This document shows, piece after piece, positions 53,595 through 60,954 of a stretch of DNA of 64,000 nt (the first letter of the stretch is position 1; each line of letters begins with the position of its first letter). The DNA comes from CAZCAC01 sp964496575 (GTDB taxonomy: Bacteria > Planctomycetota > UBA1135 > GCA-002686595): positions 35,673 through 99,672 of the forward strand of contig CAZCAC010000017.1 in NCBI GenBank assembly GCA_964496575.1, written 5' to 3'. The notes under the pieces were generated by a model, which was not told where the DNA came from, ran no database searches, and saw only the letters and a list, made by a program, of their open reading frames with translations. The translations under genes were made by a program, and so were the position numbers.

Positions 53595-56500
53595 GCGAAC
53601 CGAACGAGAGAACCGCGGAGACGCCCGCGCCTCACATTCCCGGCTACCGGATAGACGGCACGCTGGGGAAGGGAGCGACGGGGATCGTCTACCTCGCGCG
53701 GCAGCTCTCGATCGACCGCCAGGTCGCCCTCAAGGTGTTGCACCCCGAGCTGGTGCGGAACATGCGCTCGATCAAGCGCCTCCAGCGAGAGGCGCGCACC
53801 GCCGCCCGACTGGCCCACCCGAACCTGATCTCGGCGATCGACATGGGGCAGACCGAGGGGACCTGGTGGTTCGCCATGGAGCTGGTCCACGGCAAGTCGC
53901 TGGCTCAGCTCCTGGATCAGGATGGGCGCCTGAAGGAGGAGCGAGCGCTCCCGGTCTTCATCCGCCTCTGCGACGCGCTGCAACACGCCTGCGAGCGCGG
54001 GGTGGTCCATCGCGACATCAAGCCGGCCAACATCCTCCTGGAGAAGGGCGACACTCCCCGGCTGGTCGATCTCGGCCTGGCGCGAGTCGAGGAGGACCCG
54101 ATGATCACGCGCACCGGCGCGACTCTCGGCACGCCGCACTACATCAGCCCCGAGCAGGCGCGCGACCCGGTGCTCGCCGACGTCCGCAGCGACATCTGGT
54201 CGCTGGGCGCGACGATGTTCCACACCGTCTGCGGGCAACCACCGTTCACCGGAGTCTCCGCCGCCGAGATCCTCTCCGGAGTCCTGTACGGCGCGATCCC
54301 CGATCCGCTGGAGCTGCGTCCGAACCTCTCGCGAGGCATGGCGCTGGTCCTGCGCAAGTGCCTGTCGCGCAACCCGGACAAGCGCTACTACAACCCGGCC
54401 GAGCTCGGTGAGGACCTCGAGCGCGTGCGCGACCGCAAGGCCCCGGCGATCAAGCCGCGCACGCTCGAGCCGCTCGACCCGAGCGCGGCCACGGGGCGCC
54501 GGCGGGGTCTCCTCGGAGCGGCGAGCCTCGGCGGAATCGTGGTCGCCGCTGCGCTGCTCCTCGCCTGGCACCCCTGGAATCGGTCCGTGGGGTCGAGCCC
54601 CGGCGGCTCGGCCCCCGCGGTGCGGACGCCGTGGGTGCGCCTCGTGCGACTGATCGACGACGTCAAGACGGGCGAGCTCCCCATCGGGCCGGCGTTCGGC
54701 GAGCTCGCCACGTTGGAGGCCAAGGTGCCGGCGGAGTCCCACCTGGAGCTCGAGGAGGCGCGCGCCTTCCTGAACCACCGACTGGAACAGGAGCTCCACC
54801 GCTTCTGGCCGATCGCCGAAGGTCGGATCCGCGCGTTGATCGACGAGCGCCAGTTCGCCGCCGCCGCGGTCTACCTGGAGACCGGTTTGCAGCAGGACCT
54901 CGAGAAGGAGCTCGGGTTCACCTCGTCGCTGCCGCGCGAGCGAGAGCGGGTCCAGTTCACGAGCAAGAGCAAGGGCTTCGCGCGAGCGCTGGAGCGCGCG
55001 AAGAGTGACGCCCTCGAGGCCGCGGTCACCTCGATCGCGGACTGGGGGAAGACCGTCTTCCTGCCGAAGATCGACCGGTTGCAGGAGCAGGGGGAGTGGG
55101 ACCAGGCCCGCGCGCTGCTCGGCCGTGACTTCTCCGCCATCTACGAGGAGGTGACCTGCGACCTGCGCGGCCTCGACCGCTCGAAGCTCGACAGGTCCCT
55201 GACCGACCTCCAGAGCCGGCTGCACGCTCGATTGCTCGACCTGGAGAAGGCCTGGTCCTCGCTGGACTTCAACACCTTGCGCCCGGCGGTCGGCCTGCTC
55301 GCCGACCAGGCCGAGGAGCGAGTCCGCTCGCGCCGGGTGCCGTACGACGCCACCGAGCTCGGGGAGGAGTTCGACGCGCTGCTCGTCGAGCACAAGCTCA
55401 CCCGAGACGAGCTGGCGCGAGCTCCGGTCCACCTCTCCCTGAAGCACTTCGTCGAGCGACAGCGAGAGCTGCTCGACCTGGAGGACCGGCTCCTCGAGGA
55501 GGACGCCCGGATCCGCCTGGTGGAGCTGGACAGCGAGGCGAAGCCGATCTACCGGCGCCGCGCCTACGAGGAGGCCGAGGCGTTCTGGCGGAGCAAGATC
55601 GATGAGGAGAAGCTGCGCGGCGCGCGGGAGATCGTGGCCGTGCGCATCGAGGAAGCCCGCGAGCTCCTCGCCCTCCTGCATCGGGCGGCCGAGGGCGTCG
55701 AGAAGCTGGATGGGAAGAAGGTGCGTCTGCCCAGGGGCGGGCTGTTCGTCGTCGGCACCGTCGAGTCGACGGGGAACCCGCTGGAGGATGGCGTCCGGCT
55801 GATCCTCTCCGCGAACTCGAGCAAGAGATACTACCTGCGAGAGCAACCGGGCAAGACCCGCGAGGTCCTCGACTTCCGCTCGGTGGAGCTCTTCGCCAAG
55901 GGAGGTCCGGACGTGGAGCCCGAGGGCGAGCTCCGCCTCCAGCTGGCGCTCTTCCGCTACCGCGAGGGGGACTTCGAGGGGACCCAGGAGCTGCGCGACT
56001 CCGGTACGTTCCAGGGCATTCACCTGATCGAGAGCGATCTCTTCGCGCGCCTCGACGAGAAGCTGCACGGTGCCGACGAGCTCAGACAACGGCGCCGCAG
56101 GGCCGCGATCGAGGAGTACGATCTGGCCACCGACGAGAAGCTGGGGCGGGAGGACCCGGCAGAACAGGCGAAGCTGATCACCAGGCTCCTCCTGCGGTAC
56201 GGTGAACCCGGCGGCGGCCTGACCCCGGAGGAGGTGCGCGAGCTCCGCTCGAGGCGACGCACCCTGGAGGCGGACGTGCCTCCTTCCACCCTGGAGGATT
56301 TCGTCTCGGTCTTCGGCCCGACCGAGGTGGAGTTCCCCGCCTTCGAACGGGTGCGGCTGCGCTTCACCTTCGACGGCACCGAGGTCGGTGCGTGGGATCG
56401 AGGCGAGTGGTACTTCGACGGCGACTCCAGCTGGTGCAGCGTCGACGTGGGCGATCTCGCCGAGCTGGTCGAGCAGCCCGCTCCGACCCTCCCACTGGTC

Positions 56501-56920
56501 GATCCGTTCCTCTTCGACAAGGGACGGGTGGACATCACCCTGAGGATGTTCCAGCCCCTCGATTCCCCGCCGGAGCTCTTCATGATCTCCGCCCTCGGCT
56601 TCCACGTCGCGATCGTGGGGCCCGAGGAGGGACGCGGGGGCCGCGTGCTCGCCGACAACACCGGCCCGGACGACGTCGCCTCGCGGGCGGCGCACGGGGA
56701 AGGGGCCGAGTTCGCCGGATTGCGCCGGGACACCGAGCACACGATCCAGCTGCGCATGATCCGCACCAGCGGCAAGATCGAGGTCATCGTCGATGAAGAG
56801 GTGGTCCACAGCGTCCTCCGTACACCTCCTCGGGATCGCCAGGCGAGCTCCGAGCTGTCGTTCCGCGCGCTCGAGCCGGTGCGGGTGCTGGAGGTGACCC
56901 TCGAGGGCAAGCGGCGCTGA
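53591..56920 (+). CDS. Hanks-type Ser/Thr protein kinase with large extracytoplasmic domain
   Basis: 1109 residues from ATG 53591 (overlap ATGA with the previous stop). The kinase domain (residues 18-280) has GKGATGIVYLA, VALKVL (Lys near 47), HRDIKPANILL near 140, DLGLA (DFG variant) near 160 and TLGTPHYISPEQA. A membrane span (LGGIVVAAALLLAW) near 315 separates it from about 780 residues outside. That part has long helical stretches (LEKAWSSLDF, LLEEDARIRLVEL) and ends in a lectin-like beta-sandwich (FTFDGTEVGAWDRGEWYFDG to VLEVTLEGKRR), loosely like DUF1080/LamG domains. It probably senses an external cue; phosphorylated Thr may be read by the FHA activator of the same operon. That link is inference. 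Confidence 0.93.
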   Translation: MSEPNERTAETPAPHIPGYRIDGTLGKGATGIVYLARQLSIDRQVALKVLHPELVRNMRSIKRLQREARTAARLAHPNLISAIDMGQTEGTWWFAMELVHGKSLAQLLDQDGRLKEERALPVFIRLCDALQHACERGVVHRDIKPANILLEKGDTPRLVDLGLARVEEDPMITRTGATLGTPHYISPEQARDPVLADVRSDIWSLGATMFHTVCGQPPFTGVSAAEILSGVLYGAIPDPLELRPNLSRGMALVLRKCLSRNPDKRYYNPAELGEDLERVRDRKAPAIKPRTLEPLDPSAATGRRRGLLGAASLGGIVVAAALLLAWHPWNRSVGSSPGGSAPAVRTPWVRLVRLIDDVKTGELPIGPAFGELATLEAKVPAESHLELEEARAFLNHRLEQELHRFWPIAEGRIRALIDERQFAAAAVYLETGLQQDLEKELGFTSSLPRERERVQFTSKSKGFARALERAKSDALEAAVTSIADWGKTVFLPKIDRLQEQGEWDQARALLGRDFSAIYEEVTCDLRGLDRSKLDRSLTDLQSRLHARLLDLEKAWSSLDFNTLRPAVGLLADQAEERVRSRRVPYDATELGEEFDALLVEHKLTRDELARAPVHLSLKHFVERQRELLDLEDRLLEEDARIRLVELDSEAKPIYRRRAYEEAEAFWRSKIDEEKLRGAREIVAVRIEEARELLALLHRAAEGVEKLDGKKVRLPRGGLFVVGTVESTGNPLEDGVRLILSANSSKRYYLREQPGKTREVLDFRSVELFAKGGPDVEPEGELRLQLALFRYREGDFEGTQELRDSGTFQGIHLIESDLFARLDEKLHGADELRQRRRRAAIEEYDLATDEKLGREDPAEQAKLITRLLLRYGEPGGGLTPEEVRELRSRRRTLEADVPPSTLEDFVSVFGPTEVEFPAFERVRLRFTFDGTEVGAWDRGEWYFDGDSSWCSVDVGDLAELVEQPAPTLPLVDPFLFDKGRVDITLRMFQPLDSPPELFMISALGFHVAIVGPEEGRGGRVLADNTGPDDVASRAAHGEGAEFAGLRRDTEHTIQLRMIRTSGKIEVIVDEEVVHSVLRTPPRDRQASSELSFRALEPVRVLEVTLEGKRR

Positions 56921-56949
56921 CCCGGCCCTTCCGGCTCGACCTCTCCGAG

Positions 56950-57567
56950 TCAGCCCTTCCGGAAGAACGCGGCGATCTCTCTCGCGCGCGCGAGGCGCCC
57001 GGCGTCGATCAACCCCTCGATCGCCTCGAGGGCGTCGAGCAGCTCGTCGAGGCTCGCGCCGCAGCGAATGGCGCCACGTGCGTGGCTGGCCAGCTGCCGC
57101 TCCTGCCCGAGCGTGGCCAGCGCGCAGGCGGCGAGCAGCTCCCGGAACCGCGCGTCGAGCCCGGGACGGGAGAGGACTCGCCCGTACGCGTGCTCGAGGA
57201 TCCAGTCCCCGAAGTCGTCGTGGAAACGGTGGAGCATCCCGCGCACGCCCTCGCTGTCGCTCCCGTAGATCGTCTCGAAGAGCTCGGCACCGCGAGGGTC
57301 CTCTCGCGGCGGGCCCTCGACCTCCTCCGGGTCCGGTCGGCCGACACCCCCGAGCTCCTCCAGCACGCCGAACGCCTGCACCAGCCGCGGAAAACCCGCG
57401 AAGAGGTGGGTCTGGAGCAGCACCTCCCGCCAGGCGCGGTCGGGCTCCCCGTCGGGCGCGCAGGTTCGCAATCGGCACAAGACTTCCCAGTCGCCGATGA
57501 CCACGGCGGTGAACAGCCGCAGCAGGCGGCGCTCCTTGTCGGAGAGGACCACGCCTACACTCTCCAT
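56950..57567 (-). CDS. Carboxymuconolactone decarboxylase-like (AhpD fold) protein
   Basis: 205 residues. The C-terminal part has LLAACALATLGQERQLASHARGAIRCGASLDELLDAL, the helical signature of the carboxymuconolactone decarboxylase family. The AhpD C-x2-C pair is missing, so a thiol peroxidase role is unlikely. The N-terminal half (AWREVLLQTHLFAGFPRLVQAFGVL) is a second helical unit of the same family, so the protein may be a tandem CMD. The reaction is unknown. It converges on the kinase gene with a 29-base gap. Confidence 0.8.
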   Translation of the reverse strand: MESVGVVLSDKERRLLRLFTAVVIGDWEVLCRLRTCAPDGEPDRAWREVLLQTHLFAGFPRLVQAFGVLEELGGVGRPDPEEVEGPPREDPRGAELFETIYGSDSEGVRGMLHRFHDDFGDWILEHAYGRVLSRPGLDARFRELLAACALATLGQERQLASHARGAIRCGASLDELLDALEAIEGLIDAGRLARAREIAAFFRKG

Positions 57568-57591
57568 CTCCAGGGCCTCGCTTCAAGGCTG

Positions 57592-57715
57592 GCGCGGGCT
57601 GGCGCCCGCAACCCGAGCGATCAGCGGACTGTTCGGACCACGATTCTCGAGAGCCTCAATGCCCTTCTGGCCTGCTTTCTGCGCGCAACGCGCAGAAACC
57701 GACTCCGAGTAGATC
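57592..57715. repeat. Dispersed 124-bp repeat, copy 1
   Basis: This segment aligns without gaps to 60805-60928; I count 17 differences, about 86 percent identity. It starts with a GC hairpin region (GCGGGC...GCCCGC) and carries a perfect 10-bp hairpin TTTCTGCGCG-CAA-CGCGCAGAAA (57676-57698). It lies about 100 bases before the histidine kinase start. Both copies are in the same orientation. No coding role is likely. Confidence 0.85.
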
Positions 57716-57812
57716 GGGGTGGACCCTTGGCCCACAAAGGCCAGAATGGGGGCGTGATCCGGGCTCATCGAGTCGGTCGAGGGACTCTCCACCGCGAGAA
57801 GGAGGTGCCCTG

Positions 57813-59744
57813 GTGAAGATCCGCGGGCACTGGTCGACCCGGCGGGCGGTGGGAGCCCTCTTGGTCCTCGTCCTGGGGGCAGTGTTTTTTCATCTGGGGC
57901 GCGACGTCTACTACGCCCACCAGCTGGACCAGCAGGCGGTCGCGCTGAAGGACGAGCTGAGCTCGTCGGGCCTCGCCCTGACCACCCACCTGTTCGGAGG
58001 TGGCGACGCCTCGGCCGCGGAGCGAATCGCGAAGCGCTACGAGGCGCTGGTCGAACAGGTGGCCGGCGGAGAGACCTTTGATGATTCGCAGGAGCTGGAG
58101 CTGGAGCTGGGTGCCCTCGCCACCCACGTGCGGCAGTTCCTCGAGACCGAGCCGCCGGCGATCTCGCCCGGGCCCGGTGACGGGCCGGAGCTGGCGCTCC
58201 TGACTCGCATCGGCCGGGTCACCCTCTCCCTCTCCGATCGGGCCGCGCAGGCGAACCGGCTCATCGAGACCACGTCTCGACGCCTCGGACTGGCGCTCGT
58301 CGGGTTCCTCCTCCTGATGATCGCCGGTGCGATCCTGATCTCGACCCGTACGTCCCGCCAGGTCCTCCCCCGGACCCGCGCGCTCAACGCCGCCCTGAAG
58401 GAGATGGAGAAGGGACGCTGGCCGGCGAAGGTCGAGGTGCGCGAGGACGACGAGATCGGTGAGCTGGCCGCGACCTTCAACGCCGTGGCGGTCGAGCGGC
58501 GCCGGGTCGAGGAGGAGCTCCGGCAGGTGCACGAGGAGCTGGAAGAGCGCGTCGCCCGGCGGACCCGCGACCTGGCTCGCACCAACCAGGCGCTGGGCCA
58601 GGAGGTCACCGAACGGCGCCGTGCGGAGAACGCCCTCCGCAAGAGCGAGCAGTACTTCCGCCGGATCTTCGAGGAAGGCCCGCTGGGGATGGGGGTCTTC
58701 GACGCGGGGGGCCGCCTCGTCAAGGTCAACGCCACCCTGGCCGGGATGCTCCACACCACCCCGGAGGAGATGGTCGGGCGATCCCTCTCCGACTACCGCT
58801 CGCCCGACGACCCCGAGGAGGACGCGAAGGCGGCCGGCAAGGTGTACCGCGGGCTGGTTCCCTCGGTTCAGACCGAGCTGGGTGTCGTCCGGCGCGACGG
58901 GGTCGTCCGTCGGTTCCAGACCACCACCGCTCCGATTCAGGACGAGGACGAGCGCCTCGTGTACGGGCTCCTGATGGTCGAGGACATCACCGATCGCCTG
59001 CGCGCGGAAGAGCTCCTGGTCGAGAGCGAGCGCTACGTCGCGACCGGTCGCATGGCGGCGCGGATCGCCCACGAGATCAACAATCCGCTGGGTGGGATCA
59101 AGAACGCCTTCCGGCTGATCAAGGACTCGGTGCCGCTCGATCACCCGCACCACTCGTACGTCGGCCGCATCGACCGGGAGATCGACCGGCTGGCGGGGAT
59201 CGTGCGGCAGATGTACGGCATCTACCGCCCCGAATCGCGGGGCTTGCACCACTTCCGGGCGACCGCGGTGATCGAGGACGTCGTGGCCCTGATCACCGCC
59301 GGTGGTCCACACGAAGACGCCCCCCGGATCGAGCTGGATATCGCCGAGGCGGAGGTGACGCTCAACCAGCTCGACGGAATGCTGCGCCAGGTCCTGCACA
59401 ACCTGCTGCAGAACGCCATCGAGGCATCCCCTCGAGACAGGCCGGTGCGGGTGTGCGCTCGCACCGAAGGGGACTCGCTGGTGATCGAGGTGAGCGATCG
59501 CGGCGAGGGCATCGAGGAGCGAGATCGGGGTCGGATCTTCGAGCCCTTCTACACCACCAAGGAGGGACGCGAGGACTGCGGCCTGGGGCTCGGCCTGGCG
59601 ATCAGCTTGCGCGCGGCGGAGGCGATGGGGGGGCGGCTGGAGATGAGCAGCGAGGCGGGCGTGGGCTCGACCTTCGTCCTCACCGTCCCGCTGGATGCCG
59701 AGCGGGCCGCGAGGGATCCGTCCACGCTCACTCCCCCGCGGTGA
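57813..59744 (+). CDS. Sensor histidine kinase (HAMP-PAS)
   Basis: 643 residues from GTG 57813, with GAAGGAGG at 57798-57805. Membrane span 1 is VGALLVLVLGAVFFHL and span 2 is LGLALVGFLLLMIAGAILI (about 165-185), with a periplasmic sensor of about 130 residues between. HAMP (LPRTRALNAALKEMEKG), a coiled coil, a PAS domain (FEEGPLGMGVFDAGGRLVKVNA), HisKA (MAARIAHEINNPLGG, His near 430) and HATPase (LHNLLQNAIEA, DRGEGIEERD, GLGLGLAI) follow. No response regulator lies beside it, so the partner is elsewhere. Its 3' end overlaps the convergent psd gene by 17 bases. Confidence 0.95.
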   Translation: MKIRGHWSTRRAVGALLVLVLGAVFFHLGRDVYYAHQLDQQAVALKDELSSSGLALTTHLFGGGDASAAERIAKRYEALVEQVAGGETFDDSQELELELGALATHVRQFLETEPPAISPGPGDGPELALLTRIGRVTLSLSDRAAQANRLIETTSRRLGLALVGFLLLMIAGAILISTRTSRQVLPRTRALNAALKEMEKGRWPAKVEVREDDEIGELAATFNAVAVERRRVEEELRQVHEELEERVARRTRDLARTNQALGQEVTERRRAENALRKSEQYFRRIFEEGPLGMGVFDAGGRLVKVNATLAGMLHTTPEEMVGRSLSDYRSPDDPEEDAKAAGKVYRGLVPSVQTELGVVRRDGVVRRFQTTTAPIQDEDERLVYGLLMVEDITDRLRAEELLVESERYVATGRMAARIAHEINNPLGGIKNAFRLIKDSVPLDHPHHSYVGRIDREIDRLAGIVRQMYGIYRPESRGLHHFRATAVIEDVVALITAGGPHEDAPRIELDIAEAEVTLNQLDGMLRQVLHNLLQNAIEASPRDRPVRVCARTEGDSLVIEVSDRGEGIEERDRGRIFEPFYTTKEGREDCGLGLGLAISLRAAEAMGGRLEMSSEAGVGSTFVLTVPLDAERAARDPSTLTPPR

Positions 59745-60543
59745 CCCCGGGAGTGGTCCAGCGCGCCATCGCCTCGCCGAGGCGCACCGTCGCACCTTCC
59801 CGGCTCCCCTCCAGCGGTTGCAGCCCCCCCGGCGGCGAGATCACCACCACCGTCGAGCCCATCTCGAAGCGGGCGAGCTCCTCGCCTCGCGCGAGTTCCC
59901 GGCCCCGGCCCAGGTCGGCCCGGGCCGCGGGCTCCACCCCGACCACGCGGATCCGTCCGACGTTCAGGGCGCCGACGAAGACCAGGAGCAGCGGGCCACG
60001 CTCCGTCTCCAGGCGAGCGCCGACCCGCTCGTTGATCGGCAGGACCAGCCGCCGGTCGAGAACGCCGGGGGCGACCGAGTAGCGCGCTCCGTCGATCCAG
60101 CGCACCTCGGTGAGGCGGCCCGCTTCCGGCGCGTGGATGCGGTGGTAGTCCCTCGGCGAGAGGTAGATCGTCCAGGCGAAACCGCCGTCGAGCTCGAGCT
60201 CCTCGCCGACGCCCCCGAGCAGCTCGCGCACCCCGTAGGCGCGTCCTTTCGCCTGGAGGACGCTTCCCTCGCGGATCGGGCAGATCGTCTGGTAGGTGCC
60301 GTCGACGGGGGAAGGGACTCGCGCAGGATCGTCGCAGATCGGACGGGCGCCGTCCTCGAGCCGCCTCACGAAGAAGGCGCCGAGGCTGGGGTAGATGGTG
60401 AGCGGTCCGCGGGACTCACCGAGGTTCGCTCCGGTGAAGCGAGCGTAGGTGCGGTAGAGGGGGCCGCGCAGGAAAGTCGGCACGCGCCGGTCGGCGATCC
60501 AACCGACCAGGTGGGAGAGGCTCTTGCGGAAGGGGGTGGGCAT
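59728..60543 (-). CDS. psd: Phosphatidylserine decarboxylase
   Basis: 271 residues from ATG 60543 (MPTPFRKSLSHLVGWIADRR). The enzyme makes phosphatidylethanolamine from phosphatidylserine. The self-cleavage motif is FEMGSTVVVI (residues near 230), the usual LGST with Met replacing Leu; cleavage before Ser gives the pyruvoyl cofactor. FAWTIYLSPRDYHRIHAPEAG carries the family YLSP-x-DYHR-x-H motif, and SPVDGTYQ the DG motif. Length fits bacterial Psd. No pss gene is in the window. Upstream in-frame extension was rejected because it runs through the dispersed repeat. Confidence 0.95.
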   Translation of the reverse strand: MPTPFRKSLSHLVGWIADRRVPTFLRGPLYRTYARFTGANLGESRGPLTIYPSLGAFFVRRLEDGARPICDDPARVPSPVDGTYQTICPIREGSVLQAKGRAYGVRELLGGVGEELELDGGFAWTIYLSPRDYHRIHAPEAGRLTEVRWIDGARYSVAPGVLDRRLVLPINERVGARLETERGPLLLVFVGALNVGRIRVVGVEPAARADLGRGRELARGEELARFEMGSTVVVISPPGGLQPLEGSREGATVRLGEAMARWTTPGVTAGE

Positions 60544-60804
60544 CGGTGACAGGATGGGGTGTCGACGCCCGAAAGCAACGGCGGGGTCGGTTCCCCCCCG
60601 CGCGATCCACGCTGCCGGCGCCCTGGGGGCGGCCCGACCGCCGTTTCCACCGCGAGGAGTGGCGGGGAGATGGTGGATGCGTAGGATCGAGGCTGAGGCT
60701 CGCTGCGGGGGGGTGTCCTCCGTGCCACCGGTTCGGAGAGCACCCGTTGGGCCAGAGTCTCGCCTGGCGCACCCTCCGGTTCTCGCACACCGGCCCCGTT
60801 CATA
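60544..60804. other. Intergenic region upstream of psd
   Basis: 261 bases between psd and the second copy of the dispersed repeat. With the repeat it makes 411 bases without a supported gene. It must hold the psd promoter. I see no convincing site. Confidence 0.4.
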
Positions 60805-60928
60805 GCGCGGGCGGACGCCCGCAACCCAACCGGTCAACCGACTGTTCAGATCACGATTCTCGAGAGCTTCAATGCCCTCCCAGCATGCTTTCTGCGCGCA
60901 GCGCACAGAAACCGACTCCAAGTAGATC
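60805..60928. repeat. Dispersed 124-bp repeat, copy 2
   Basis: About 86 percent identical to 57592-57715, same orientation, no gaps. The hairpin TTTCTGCGCG/CGCACAGAAA has one mismatch here. It ends 26 bases before the start of the NHL-repeat gene, so in both places it sits just 5' of a plus-strand gene. It may be a mobile repeat or a regulatory leader. Confidence 0.85.
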
Positions 60929-60954
60929 AGAAACACGACCTCCCCTGGTTCAAG

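Noticed and set aside
53510..57586. 1358-codon minus-strand frame opposite the kinase
   Set aside because: Antisense shadow of the kinase and the CMD region, with no family resemblance.
57583..57792. Antisense peptide encoded within repeat copy 1 (ESVSARCAQKAG), with a similar one in copy 2
   Set aside because: The two copies give similar peptides only because the DNA is similar; differences are not concentrated at third positions and there is no ribosome-binding site.
60544..60936. N-terminal extension of psd into the repeat
   Set aside because: The extension reads through repeat copy 2 and a non-conserved gap; ATG 60543 gives the normal Psd N-terminus.
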